Shown one piece after another: positions 18,449 through 28,187 of a stretch of 32,062 nucleotides of DNA. The stretch's first letter is position 1, and each line of letters opens with the position of its first letter. Origin of the DNA: Bacteroidales bacterium (lineage in GTDB: Bacteria; Bacteroidota; Bacteroidia; Bacteroidales; Muribaculaceae); contig JALEMF010000012.1 of NCBI GenBank assembly GCA_022768005.1, forward strand, positions 1 to 32,062. The letters are read 5' to 3'. The translations under genes and the position numbers were made by a program. Below the pieces are notes generated by a model. The model was not told the DNA's origin and ran no database searches. It saw nothing but the letters and a program-made list of their open reading frames with translations.

Positions 18449-19258
18449 ATGAGAATAGTATTCGTATTTGTATTCACTTTGCTGTCAGTCTCTGCCTATG
18501 CACAGACCGAGAAAGGCGATACGATAACAGTTTCCGGCAATAAAATCAATGTAGAGACTCAGGATATACAAACAGGTAGCCGCAATAATAATAGTGGAGC
18601 GCACTACAAATACACTCCGACTGCCGACATTAGTTCAGAAAAGACTTTTGACCTTTCAAAATTTCGTATCAGCGGATTCGAATATACTCCGGGAATAGCA
18701 CCGATTACAAATTGGGGAACCGGTGGAATATATGCAGCAGGTTTAAGCACGGAATACGTCGGACTGATGAATGTACAGAGCGGTAGTCTGAACTTGTGGC
18801 AGCAAGCCGGTAACTTCACTTTCAATGTCTATGGTGATGCTGCAAAATATGGTTTTTACAGAGGATTAAGCACTACCTACGGGGTGGGAGGAAGTATGAC
18901 GTATGATATTAATGACCGAATTGGCATCACAGCCTTCGGCTCTTATACTACAACACCGGGCTTCGGAACACCCGGTATGGCAGGATATATTAACACCACA
19001 AATTTCGGAGGCTATCTTAACTATAAAATAGGTGACCGTTGGGGAGTAAAAGTAGGTGCGCAAACGTATCGTTCAGTCATGAATAACGGTTGGCAAACAC
19101 AACCTATGGTAATCCCGTACTTCAAACTCGGAAATGGCAGCGAATTAGGCATAGACGTAGGAGGAATACTATATAATATCCTTAAAAACACTCACTCCGG
19201 TCCCTTCAAAGGCGGTAATCCTACTATTGCACCGCCTACTATGATAGATATGCACTGA
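18449..19258 (+). CDS. Secreted, predicted outer-membrane beta-barrel-like hypothetical protein
   Basis: 269 aa; signal peptide MRIVFVFVFTLLSVSAYAQ; alternating aromatic/Gly-rich strands. Confidence 0.7.
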   Translation: MRIVFVFVFTLLSVSAYAQTEKGDTITVSGNKINVETQDIQTGSRNNNSGAHYKYTPTADISSEKTFDLSKFRISGFEYTPGIAPITNWGTGGIYAAGLSTEYVGLMNVQSGSLNLWQQAGNFTFNVYGDAAKYGFYRGLSTTYGVGGSMTYDINDRIGITAFGSYTTTPGFGTPGMAGYINTTNFGGYLNYKIGDRWGVKVGAQTYRSVMNNGWQTQPMVIPYFKLGNGSELGIDVGGILYNILKNTHSGPFKGGNPTIAPPTMIDMH

Positions 19259-19296
19259 AAGAACTCTACCTGAAATGCTATTAAAATTTGCTAAAT

Positions 19297-19329
19297 TTTG
19301 GTCAGAGTGGATAATTATTGCTACCTTAG
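19297..19329 (+). promoter_or_regulatory. Putative promoter overlapped by a palindrome
   Basis: TTTG (19297-19300), 21-bp spacer, TACCTTAG (19322-19329, 7/8 match). TGCTAC-CTTA-GTAGCA (19319-19334) covers the -7 box. Confidence 0.45.
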
Positions 19330-19361
19330 TAGCATAATTCACATTTGAAAAGCAGAATATT

Positions 19362-19679
19362 ATGGAATACGACGAAAATATAGCAATAAAACAGATAAGA
19401 AAAGTATTGTCTGACAAGTCAAACACAATTTACGACGATGATGAAATCCTTAACGTGATAGATATGATATGGGATTTTTACGACGAAAACGGTATGCTTG
19501 ACATTGACCTGGAAGACGGAGAAGATGACAGTGAAGCCATTTACAGTGAACTGTGTGACTACGTTGTCCGTATGCTAAAGAAAGATAAAGAAGCAAAGAT
19601 TCTGCCGGAAGACGTTCCCGCTATTGTCAAAGCCGAAGTTGATTACGAACTCAGTCTTGAAGAAGGAGATTTGTCATGA
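19362..19679 (+). CDS. Small acidic hypothetical protein
   Basis: 105-aa ORF, Asp/Glu-rich. Overlaps the next gene by 4 bp (ATGA). Confidence 0.7.
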   Translation: MEYDENIAIKQIRKVLSDKSNTIYDDDEILNVIDMIWDFYDENGMLDIDLEDGEDDSEAIYSELCDYVVRMLKKDKEAKILPEDVPAIVKAEVDYELSLEEGDLS

Positions 19680-20317
19680 AACTGAAATCATTACTCCTCG
19701 GAGCAGGGTTAGCATTATCATTTCTGTTCGGCTCGTTTGCAACACAAGCACAGACGCAAAGCAATACAGACGCATACATTGAAAAATTGCAGACGCTGAC
19801 TCTCAGAGAAAACCTTGAAATGCCTCAAGTGGATAAAAGAGACCACGAGACCGTAAAAACACTTATGGGTAGAACAGCGAAGACCATTGCAAAAGATAAA
19901 GCCTACAAAGTGGAGTCAATGCGAAAAGGAGAAGTCATAGTAGTCACAATTCCTACAGATGCGCTTTTTGCTCCTAACGACACTCTGCTTATTGACGGGG
20001 CAGGCGACAAATGGCTGACGGTGTTCCTCCAATATCTGCAAAGACCCGGAAAATATAAATTGCTCCTCGCTGTTCACAGTGACAACACAGGAAGCAAATA
20101 CTATACGGAAAACCTTACCGCACAGAGAATTGAAGCCCTCTATGAATGGTTCGACAGTAAAAACCGTGAAGGAGCAAAGTATGTATTCGGCTATCCGATG
20201 GGTGACACTCAGCCACTATTTGAAAACAATACCCGTGCAAATCGTGCATCTAATCGTCGCCTGGAAATTTTTATAGTGCCGGAAGAAGGATTTATCCGTT
20301 CCATAAAAAGCAGATAA
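19676..20317 (+). CDS. OmpA family protein (secreted)
   Basis: Signal peptide SLLLGAGLALSFLFGSFATQAQ. C-terminal OmpA-like YKLLLAVHSDNTGSKYYTENLTAQRIEALYEWF...NRASNRRLEIFIVP. Confidence 0.85.
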   Translation: MKLKSLLLGAGLALSFLFGSFATQAQTQSNTDAYIEKLQTLTLRENLEMPQVDKRDHETVKTLMGRTAKTIAKDKAYKVESMRKGEVIVVTIPTDALFAPNDTLLIDGAGDKWLTVFLQYLQRPGKYKLLLAVHSDNTGSKYYTENLTAQRIEALYEWFDSKNREGAKYVFGYPMGDTQPLFENNTRANRASNRRLEIFIVPEEGFIRSIKSR

Positions 20318-20443
20318 AAACATAAAAAGTCACAATATAAGTGTAGAAGTGAATATTTTACATTTATATTGATGTGTATATGTGTTAAAATTGCTAATTT
20401 TGCAAAATAATTCGGAAAAATAAACAAACAAACTCAAAATATA

Positions 20444-21925
20444 ATGGCAATCGAACTAAAGGGTCTTACTAAACGTAAAGACAATTACTCTCAGTGGTAC
20501 AATGAGTTGGTAGTAAAAGCAGACCTTGCAGAACAGTCTGCAGTGAGAGGTTGTATGGTTATCAAGCCATACGGATATGCAATATGGGAAAAAATGCAGC
20601 AGCAGCTTGACAAGATGTTCAAGGCTACAGGCGTGCAAAATGCGTATTTCCCGCTATTGATTCCGAAATCTTTTCTTTGCCGTGAAGCTGAACACGTAGA
20701 GGGCTTCGCTAAGGAATGTGCAGTCGTTACTCACTATCGTCTTAAAAATGACCCTAACGGTAAGGGCGTAATCGTTGACCCTGAAGCAAAACTTGATGAG
20801 GAACTTATCATTCGTCCTACATCTGAAACAATTATCTGGGGTACATACAAAAATTGGATCCATTCTTACCGCGACTTACCACTTTTGTGCAACCAGTGGG
20901 CTAATGTGATGCGTTGGGAAATGAGAACACGTATGTTCCTTCGTACATCGGAATTCTTGTGGCAAGAAGGGCACTGTGCTCACGCTACTGCTGAAGAATC
21001 AGAGGCAAGAACAGTACAGATGATAAATCTTTACGCCGATTTCGCTGAAAAATATATGGCAGTGCCTGTTATCAAGGGCGTAAAATCTGCCAATGAACGT
21101 TTTGCCGGTGCGCTTAACACTTACACTATTGAAGCTATGATGCAAGATGGTAAAGCACTTCAGAGCGGTACTTCTCACAACCTCGGTCAAAACTTCGCTA
21201 AAGCATTTGACGTTACATTCATCAACAAGGAAAACAAGCCGGAATACGTTTGGGCTAACTCCTGGGGTGTATCTACAAGACTTATGGGTGCTCTTATCAT
21301 GAGCCACTCTGATGATAACGGACTCGTGTTACCTCCGCACTTGGCTCCAATACAGGTGGTTATCGTACCTATCTACAAAAACGCAGAGCAGCTCGCTGCA
21401 ATCTCTGAAAAAGTTCGTCCTATCGTGGATAAACTTACTGATATGGGTATCAGCGTTAAGTACGATGATGCTGAAAACAAACGTCCGGGCTTTAAATTCG
21501 CGGATTATGAACTTAAAGGTATTCCTGTCCGTCTTGCTATCGGCGCTCGTGACCTTGAAAACGGCACAGTTGAATTGATGCGCCGTGATACACTTGAAAA
21601 ACAAGTAGAGCCGCTTGAAGGTATTGAAAATTATATCGCAAACCTTCTTGAGGAAATTCAAAATAACATCTTCCAAATTGCACTTCGTCGTCGCGAAGCA
21701 ATGACTCGCACTGTTGAAACTTACGACGAATTCAAGGAAGAAATTGAAAAGGGCGGTTTCATCTTGGCTCATTGGGACGGTACTCCCGAGACAGAAGAGA
21801 AAATCAAGGAAGAAACAAAGGCTACAATCCGTTGTATCCCGCTTGAAGGAGATAAGACTCCCGGCAAATGTATGGTAACAGGACGTCCATCTGCTCAGAG
21901 AGTAATATTTGCTCGTAACTATTAA
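20444..21925 (+). CDS. proS: Proline--tRNA ligase (archaeal/eukaryotic-type, lacking the INS domain)
   Basis: 493 aa: [46 protein letters not shown]...[25 protein letters not shown]...[12 protein letters not shown]. Confidence 0.96.
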   Translation: MAIELKGLTKRKDNYSQWYNELVVKADLAEQSAVRGCMVIKPYGYAIWEKMQQQLDKMFKATGVQNAYFPLLIPKSFLCREAEHVEGFAKECAVVTHYRLKNDPNGKGVIVDPEAKLDEELIIRPTSETIIWGTYKNWIHSYRDLPLLCNQWANVMRWEMRTRMFLRTSEFLWQEGHCAHATAEESEARTVQMINLYADFAEKYMAVPVIKGVKSANERFAGALNTYTIEAMMQDGKALQSGTSHNLGQNFAKAFDVTFINKENKPEYVWANSWGVSTRLMGALIMSHSDDNGLVLPPHLAPIQVVIVPIYKNAEQLAAISEKVRPIVDKLTDMGISVKYDDAENKRPGFKFADYELKGIPVRLAIGARDLENGTVELMRRDTLEKQVEPLEGIENYIANLLEEIQNNIFQIALRRREAMTRTVETYDEFKEEIEKGGFILAHWDGTPETEEKIKEETKATIRCIPLEGDKTPGKCMVTGRPSAQRVIFARNY

Positions 21926-21957
21926 TATTGTTATTAAAGTAAAAAAACACATACCGG

Positions 21958-22003
21958 AGCGCCGGATGTCTGCTATGGGTAGATGTCGGCGCTTTGCTTT
22001 TTT
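21958..22003 (+). terminator. Rho-independent terminator after proS
   Basis: agcgccg...cggcgct stem followed by ttgctttttt. Confidence 0.8.
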
Positions 22004-22020
22004 CTAAAAGAAATTTTTTT

Positions 22021-22977
22021 ATGAACACCTCTTTGCCAAGAATAGCGATTGTGATGCCATGCTATAATGAAGAGCAGGCATTGCCTATTTCATCTGCCGA
22101 AATATTATCTCTGTTGGATAAAATGTCGCAGGAAAATCTTATTTCAAGTGATAGTTACATATTATGTTGCAATGACGGAAGTAAGGACAACACGTGGGCG
22201 GTCATTCAAAGTCTTCACAGTAAAGACAATAGAGTAAAAGGCATTTCGCTCGCTCATAATCGAGGACACCAATATGCCCTTCTTGCAGGGCTTATGACGG
22301 CTAAGGATAATTGTGACGCAGCTATTTCTATTGATGCAGACCTTCAAGACGACCCGAACGCTATTGTAGAAATGGTGCAAAAATTTCGTGAAGGTAAAGA
22401 GATTGTGTACGGCGTCAGGTCTTCAAGAAAAACTGATACATGGTTCAAGAGAACCACTGCACACGCTTTTTATTCTTTTCAGAACGTAATGGGGCTTGAG
22501 ACGGTGTATGACCATGCGGACTACAGACTGATGAGTCGCCGTGCACTGGAGCTTTTAAGTCAATACGGCGAGGAAAACTTATTTCTCAGAGGTATAGTTC
22601 CGCAAATAGGACTTGACACCGATATTGTAAAATACGAGAGAAATGTACGTGTGGCAGGTGAATCAAAGTATCCGTTAAGCAAAATGTTGAGTTTTTCAAT
22701 AGACGGAATTACGTCTTTTTCTGCACGACCTATGCGCTGGATATTCATGATAGGTTTGATACTCTTGGTAATAGATGTTTTTGTAGCCGTTTACGTACTA
22801 TTCGCTTTCGTTGAAAATAACGCAGTATCCGGTTGGACTTCATTGATGTTGTCAGTGTGGTTCCTCGGTTCATTGATATTGATGGGACTCGGAATAGTAG
22901 GTGAATATATCGGTAAGATATTTATCGAAGTGAAAAATCGTCCTCGCTACGCTATTAAGGATTATTTGCTTGACTAA
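22021..22977 (+). CDS. Glycosyltransferase family 2 with C-terminal TMs (DPM1/GtrB-like)
   Basis: IAIVMPCYNEEQALP...NDGSKDNTW...SIDADLQDDPNAIVEM plus two C-terminal TMs. The track ORF starts at a TTG (21994) inside the terminator, so the ATG at 22021 is preferred. Confidence 0.92.
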   Translation: MNTSLPRIAIVMPCYNEEQALPISSAEILSLLDKMSQENLISSDSYILCCNDGSKDNTWAVIQSLHSKDNRVKGISLAHNRGHQYALLAGLMTAKDNCDAAISIDADLQDDPNAIVEMVQKFREGKEIVYGVRSSRKTDTWFKRTTAHAFYSFQNVMGLETVYDHADYRLMSRRALELLSQYGEENLFLRGIVPQIGLDTDIVKYERNVRVAGESKYPLSKMLSFSIDGITSFSARPMRWIFMIGLILLVIDVFVAVYVLFAFVENNAVSGWTSLMLSVWFLGSLILMGLGIVGEYIGKIFIEVKNRPRYAIKDYLLD

Positions 22978-22989
22978 TCTTTCTGTTCT

Positions 22990-23430
22990 ATGAAAGAAAC
23001 TACGATAGACATTTTCAATGCCGATACATCTACGTATATGCCTATGCCGTACGCAGAACAAGGTATTCAAGCCGGTTTTCCGTCACCTGCTCAAGACTAT
23101 ATTTCCGAAACGATTGACTTGAACAGGGAATTAATTCGTCATCCGTCTGCCACGTTTTACGGCAGAGTCTCCGGTGATTCCATGATAGAGGAGGGGATAG
23201 AAGAGGGTGATATTATTGTGATAGACCGTGCCATTGAGCCTCGTGACGGTGACCTTGCAGTGTGCTGTGTTGATGGAGACTTTACGTTAAAGCACATTAA
23301 GATCGAAGGTGACCATGCATGGCTTATTCCGGCTAATGAAAGCTTTGACCCGATTCTGGTCACAGGCGAAAATAAGTTCTCAATATGGGGTGTGGTGACA
23401 TATACCATTAAGAAAGCACATCGCAGATAA
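22990..23430 (+). CDS. umuD: UmuD-like LexA-family S24 peptidase, DNA polymerase V subunit
   Basis: 146 aa; cleavage-site-like QAGFPSPA, Ser motif GRVSGDSMIEEGI, Lys motif DGDFTLKHI. Confidence 0.92.
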   Translation: MKETTIDIFNADTSTYMPMPYAEQGIQAGFPSPAQDYISETIDLNRELIRHPSATFYGRVSGDSMIEEGIEEGDIIVIDRAIEPRDGDLAVCCVDGDFTLKHIKIEGDHAWLIPANESFDPILVTGENKFSIWGVVTYTIKKAHRR

Positions 23431-23450
23431 TACAATCACTACGCAAATAT

Positions 23451-24719
23451 ATGTACGGACTTGTTGACTGCAATAATTTTTTTGTATCTTGCGAGAGAGT
23501 CTTTTCTCCCGTCTTGTGGGATAAGCCCGTTGTAGTGTTAAGCAATAATGACGGTTGCGCCGTTGCTATTTCAAATGAGGCCAAAGCATTAGGGATAAGG
23601 AGGGGAGACCCCCTCTTTAAAATTCAGGATATTGTGGATAAGTACGGCGTATTCACTCTTTCCGGCAATCACAGACTTTATGGTGATATGTCGTCAAGGG
23701 TGATGATGACTTTATCTTCTATTTTTCCCGAAATAGAAATATATTCCATAGATGAATGTTTTATAAACCTTGACGGTTTCCCTCAAGACAAACTTGAAGA
23801 ATTAGCACATAAAGCAGTCACTATGGTCCGTCGTCACACCGGTATTCCTACATGCTTCGGTATAGCTCCTACAAAGACACTTGCAAAGGTAGCTGTGAAA
23901 TTCGCTAAGAAATATCCCGGATATAAGTGCGTGTGTATGATTGATAATGAGGTAAAAAGACTTAAAGCGTTGAGTCTTACACCTATAAGTGACGTATGGG
24001 GTATAGGCCGCCGTCTGAGTAAGAGATTTGACACTCTGAATATAAGTTTTGCTTCCGGCTTTGCGGAAATGCCGTTGAAGCAGGTAAAGGAATTGTTTAA
24101 CTTACCCGGAGAACGAATTTGGCGTGAACTTAACGGTACACCTTGCGTGGAAGACGAACCTCGGGAGACTGATAGAAAACAGATTTGTACTTCAAGGAGT
24201 TTCTCGCAGATGATTGGCGAGATTACTACTTTGGAAGAAGCCGTGTCAGCATTTGTTACCATCGCATCAAGAAAATTAAGGGAACAAGAATGCTTTACAA
24301 AAAGTGTAAACGTTTTTATTCAGACAAACCGTTTCCGTGACGACTTGCCGCAGTACTATGGCTGCACTACTGTATTCTTTGATGAGGCTGCTAACGACAC
24401 TATGACAATATGCGAAGCTGCAATAACGGGATTGCGTAAAATATTCCGTAAAGGATATAAATACAAAAGAGCAGGAATTCTTTTCCCCGAAATTATTGCT
24501 GCTGAAAATGTAGAGCACAGCCTGTTCGTGAATGATGATAATAGAAAAAAACGTCAGAAAGTAATGCAAGTCTTAGATGATATTAACACCTCTAATACCC
24601 TGGCGGATTCTGTTTTTGTCGCTACTCATTCTCCCATTTCTAAAATAGTCAAACAGACGTCGCGAAGTCCGCTTTACTCCACTTCTTTTGATGATATGAT
24701 TGTCGTAAAAACGAAATAA
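23451..24719 (+). CDS. umuC: UmuC-like Y-family DNA polymerase (Pol V subunit)
   Basis: 422 aa; MYGLVDCNNFFVSCERVF, LSNNDGCAVAISNEAKALGI, YSIDECFINLDGF. Confidence 0.96.
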   Translation: MYGLVDCNNFFVSCERVFSPVLWDKPVVVLSNNDGCAVAISNEAKALGIRRGDPLFKIQDIVDKYGVFTLSGNHRLYGDMSSRVMMTLSSIFPEIEIYSIDECFINLDGFPQDKLEELAHKAVTMVRRHTGIPTCFGIAPTKTLAKVAVKFAKKYPGYKCVCMIDNEVKRLKALSLTPISDVWGIGRRLSKRFDTLNISFASGFAEMPLKQVKELFNLPGERIWRELNGTPCVEDEPRETDRKQICTSRSFSQMIGEITTLEEAVSAFVTIASRKLREQECFTKSVNVFIQTNRFRDDLPQYYGCTTVFFDEAANDTMTICEAAITGLRKIFRKGYKYKRAGILFPEIIAAENVEHSLFVNDDNRKKRQKVMQVLDDINTSNTLADSVFVATHSPISKIVKQTSRSPLYSTSFDDMIVVKTK

Positions 24720-24805
24720 CTGCATAAACATAACGTAAAATTATATATTTAGTTACGTTTGCGTTACAAATGTGGATTTGTTATCAATAGTTGCACTATA
24801 ATCTT

Positions 24806-24813
24806 TATATTTG
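24806..24813 (+). promoter_or_regulatory. -7 element upstream of the lipoprotein gene
   Basis: TATATTTG matches TAnnTTTG. No well-spaced -33 element. Confidence 0.4.
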
Positions 24814-24841
24814 TAAAACTAACCGACATAAATATCACATT

Positions 24842-26581
24842 ATGTATCTTAAATCTACTTTAAGACGCTCGTTAAAATCGGCGTTCGTTTGTATTGTCAG
24901 CATAACTCCTTTATTGGTGTCATGTGACAATGAGTTTGACTTATCTGATATCAACACTGATATCACAGTTGGGGGAAATATTAAAATCCCGATAGGTGAA
25001 ACGGAGCAACTTACTCTGTCTCGAATAATTGATGAAACCGACCAATTATATGTAGATAAAAACGGTGCTTACGCTTTGACTTCTGATGGTAACGTTCAGG
25101 CAAACATTGCAAAGATTGAAGAAATTCATATTAAGGATTTTGCCACTGATGCTAATGTTGTGTACATAGTTCCTCCCATATCCGGTAGCACTGTAATTCC
25201 TCAATTACACTTTGAATCCGATATTGAAACTGTATTACGTCTTGATGCCGTTCAAGACATTCCTGCTGAGGTGAAAAGACTGGATAAACTTTCGGTAACT
25301 CAAGTCAATGCAAGAGTTATAGTGAAATTACTTACTGATGATATGCTTTTGAAAACAAAACTCAAAAGCCTCGCAATGAAGAGTTTTACTATGCAATTCC
25401 CTAAGGAAGTAATTTTTGCTGATGGTATTGAAGGACTTGATTATAGTACTAATATTTTTACACTGACTTCTACACGAAATTTTGATGAAAACTGTGAGAT
25501 GACAGAGACTTTTCCGGTTGTTGGTCTTAGAAATCTTCCGGAAATAGTTAATGGTGAAATGAGGGTTGTTGAAAGTATTGACTGCATGGGGGCTATTGCT
25601 GCAGATGCGGTCAATGTTTCCGGTGACGATTTTGACGGGTTGAGAATGGAAGTGATGTTCGATATTCCGGAATTTGATGTGGCTGATATGACAGGCATCG
25701 TGGATACTAAGTTTGACGTTTCTCCTAAGGTTATTGATTTCGGTGACTTACCGGATATTGTTACTGATGAAGATACAAAAATTAATGTTAATACACTATC
25801 ATTTTGCATCACTATAGATAACCCGGTTGGAGTGCCGTTCGATGCAGACTTGCACTTGAAAGCACTTGACGCTAATAAGCAAAAAATTAATGAGGAAGTC
25901 ACAGTTAATGCTAAGATTGACAAGGCTGAAGGATTTAATTCAAGCAAAAAGACAAACTTGTTTATCACTAATTCAGAATCTATGGTTGCTCCGGACGGAT
26001 ATATGAAGGTTATTGCTCCGAATCTGAATAAGTTAGTGGGACAAGTGCCGGATTTTGTTGAAATCTGTGCAGATGTAGTGGCTGACAAGACACAAACTCA
26101 CACTATTTCACTCGGAAGGTCGTACTCTACTGTGATTGATTATAATATCCGGATGCCTTTTGATTTTGGTGAAGGTTCACACATCGTCTATAGAGAATCT
26201 ATTGACAACTTACACTCTGATATAGATGATTTTGCAGATAAAGTGACTTCTATGGAGGTGTATGCCACTGTTGAAAGCACTCTCCCTTTCGAAGTGAAAT
26301 TAAGCGTTACACCCATTGATATTAATGGCAGAGATATGAGCGACAGAATAGAATACACTCCGTTTGTATTGATTTCTCCGGGAAATGAATCGGCTCCTGT
26401 TCAAGACGTTGAAATGAAGTTTGCCGAAAAAGTATCAGGTGCATTCTCTGACCTTGACAAGGTGGAGTTTACTGTTGAGGGGAATACTAAATCCGCAGTT
26501 TCTGTTTTGAAACCTGCTCAGTACATTAAACTGAAGATGACAGCACATATTCCTGACGGAATTACAATCACTGATAATTAA
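24842..26581 (+). CDS. Predicted lipoprotein, hypothetical
   Basis: Lipobox-like ITPLLVSCDNE, repeated beta-rich sequence. The ATG at 24842 is preferred over the upstream TTG at 24791. Confidence 0.8.
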   Translation: MYLKSTLRRSLKSAFVCIVSITPLLVSCDNEFDLSDINTDITVGGNIKIPIGETEQLTLSRIIDETDQLYVDKNGAYALTSDGNVQANIAKIEEIHIKDFATDANVVYIVPPISGSTVIPQLHFESDIETVLRLDAVQDIPAEVKRLDKLSVTQVNARVIVKLLTDDMLLKTKLKSLAMKSFTMQFPKEVIFADGIEGLDYSTNIFTLTSTRNFDENCEMTETFPVVGLRNLPEIVNGEMRVVESIDCMGAIAADAVNVSGDDFDGLRMEVMFDIPEFDVADMTGIVDTKFDVSPKVIDFGDLPDIVTDEDTKINVNTLSFCITIDNPVGVPFDADLHLKALDANKQKINEEVTVNAKIDKAEGFNSSKKTNLFITNSESMVAPDGYMKVIAPNLNKLVGQVPDFVEICADVVADKTQTHTISLGRSYSTVIDYNIRMPFDFGEGSHIVYRESIDNLHSDIDDFADKVTSMEVYATVESTLPFEVKLSVTPIDINGRDMSDRIEYTPFVLISPGNESAPVQDVEMKFAEKVSGAFSDLDKVEFTVEGNTKSAVSVLKPAQYIKLKMTAHIPDGITITDN

Positions 26582-26601
26582 TCCTTAAAAGAAAAATCAT
26601 T

Positions 26602-27984
26602 ATGAAATATATAAAATATATTCTCTCTGTGGCTGCTGTCTCAATGTGTGCGGTTACACTTTCCGGTCAAACTCCTCATTCCGGTTATTTTCTGGAAAAT
26701 ATGCCCGGCAGACACGTACTGAACCCTGCGTTTGACAATGAATATAATTACGTTAATTTGCCTATCGTACCGGGATTTAGCGGTATCGCAGTAGGTATGA
26801 ACGGAAATGTCGGACTGGATAATTTCTTGTTTAAGCGTAATGGTGAACTGGTTACCGGGCTTAATAAGGCTGTTTCCGCTGAAGAGTTTCTTGGCGGAAT
26901 TAAGAATAATAACTATATGGAGGCTAATGTGTCGTACGACATTTTTTCCATGGGATTTAAAAAGTGGAATGGTTATAACACTATTGGCTTAACGTTTAAG
27001 TCAAGTACGGGAATCGGTCTGCCGTACGAACTATTTGACTTCGCTAAGACAGGTCAAATCGGTGGCGAGTTTACTCAGTATAATATCGGAAAATCCAAAG
27101 TCCATTCTACGAACTATATTGAACTCGCTTTGGGACATTCTCATGCACTTGGCAGTAATGTTAAAATCGGCGGTAAACTGAAATATATTGCCGGTCTTGG
27201 TTTTGCTAATGCCACAGTTAATAATATTGATGTAACTATGGGTGCCGAAAAATGGACTATTAAGGAAGCCGGCGAAATGTTTACGACCGATGCTTTGGAT
27301 ATAATGTACAAGGATAATGGCGAAATTGACGAAATTGATTTTGGTAAAATAAATTTGGCAGGCAACGGTCTCGGCATTGATTTGGGCGTAGTCTATAATC
27401 CCATTAAGAGCGTTGAACTTTCACTGTCTGTTATTGACCTTGGATTTATAAGTTGGAAGGGTAATAAGGCTGAACTTATAGATAAGGCTTTTGAATACGA
27501 TGGCTTTCACCATCTTGTTGCACAAGATGACCCTGAAACAGGTAAATCTGCCTTGAATCAAGAGTCTGACCAACTTGAAGATGACTTACGTGAATTAATC
27601 CGTTTCCAACGTCAAACGACTGCAAGCAAAATTCAGTCATTGGCAACGACTATAAATCTCGGCGTGAAATATTGCTTGCTGAAAGATAAAATTTCATTAG
27701 GCTTGCTGTCATCGAACCGTGTAGGCGGGTACAAACAGTGGTCCGAGCTAATGCTCTCAGCGGATTTCACTCCCGCAAAATGGTTCGGTGCTACCGTTAA
27801 CGGCTCTTTTTCCAATCTCGGAAGTTCATTCGGTGCCCTCTTGAATTTTAATACCAAGGGATTTAACTATTATATAGGCTCAGATTATATCCCTACAAAA
27901 TATGCCAAACAGGGAGTGCCTCTCACATCTAAGATAAACTTTGTTATGGGCATGGCATTCAAGTTCGGATACAGTAAGAAATAG
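26602..27984 (+). CDS. DUF5723-like predicted outer-membrane beta-barrel protein
   Basis: 460 aa; signal peptide; HSGYFLENMPGRHVLNPAF near the N-terminus; barrel-like C-terminus ending MGMAFKFGYSKK. Confidence 0.8.
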   Translation: MKYIKYILSVAAVSMCAVTLSGQTPHSGYFLENMPGRHVLNPAFDNEYNYVNLPIVPGFSGIAVGMNGNVGLDNFLFKRNGELVTGLNKAVSAEEFLGGIKNNNYMEANVSYDIFSMGFKKWNGYNTIGLTFKSSTGIGLPYELFDFAKTGQIGGEFTQYNIGKSKVHSTNYIELALGHSHALGSNVKIGGKLKYIAGLGFANATVNNIDVTMGAEKWTIKEAGEMFTTDALDIMYKDNGEIDEIDFGKINLAGNGLGIDLGVVYNPIKSVELSLSVIDLGFISWKGNKAELIDKAFEYDGFHHLVAQDDPETGKSALNQESDQLEDDLRELIRFQRQTTASKIQSLATTINLGVKYCLLKDKISLGLLSSNRVGGYKQWSELMLSADFTPAKWFGATVNGSFSNLGSSFGALLNFNTKGFNYYIGSDYIPTKYAKQGVPLTSKINFVMGMAFKFGYSKK

Positions 27985-28018
27985 TTTTAATAATTAATTT
28001 TCATAGCTCAAATTATGT

Positions 28019-28064
28019 AATCCCTATGCGATAACGTGAGTAATTGCATAGGGAATTTATTTTG
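28019..28064 (+). terminator. Rho-independent terminator after the DUF5723-like gene
   Basis: tccctatgc (28021-28029) and gcataggga (28046-28054), followed by atttatttt. Confidence 0.7.
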
Positions 28065-28108
28065 ACATTTTTGAGTAAAAACACATCATTTTTTTTGTAA
28101 AAATTCTG

Positions 28109-28139
28109 TTGCAAATCATTTTACTAATTCTTACCTTTG
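28109..28139 (+). promoter_or_regulatory. Bacteroidota-type promoter for nhaD
   Basis: TTG (28109-28111), 20-bp spacer, TACCTTTG (28132-28139). Confidence 0.7.
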
Positions 28140-28187
28140 CACAACTGAAATTCACTGACAGAAATAATTTTTTTTTAATTAATACCA

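Noticed and set aside
21329-21952. 207-aa minus-strand ORF
   Set aside because: Entirely antisense to well-supported proS; Cys/Phe-rich composition typical of antisense reading.
21994-22020. Upstream TTG start for the GT2 gene
   Set aside because: It lies within the proS terminator. ATG 22021 begins the conserved GT2 N-terminus.
25441-26088. 215-aa minus-strand ORF
   Set aside because: Antisense to the lipoprotein CDS; Ser/Thr-rich low-complexity translation with no family resemblance.
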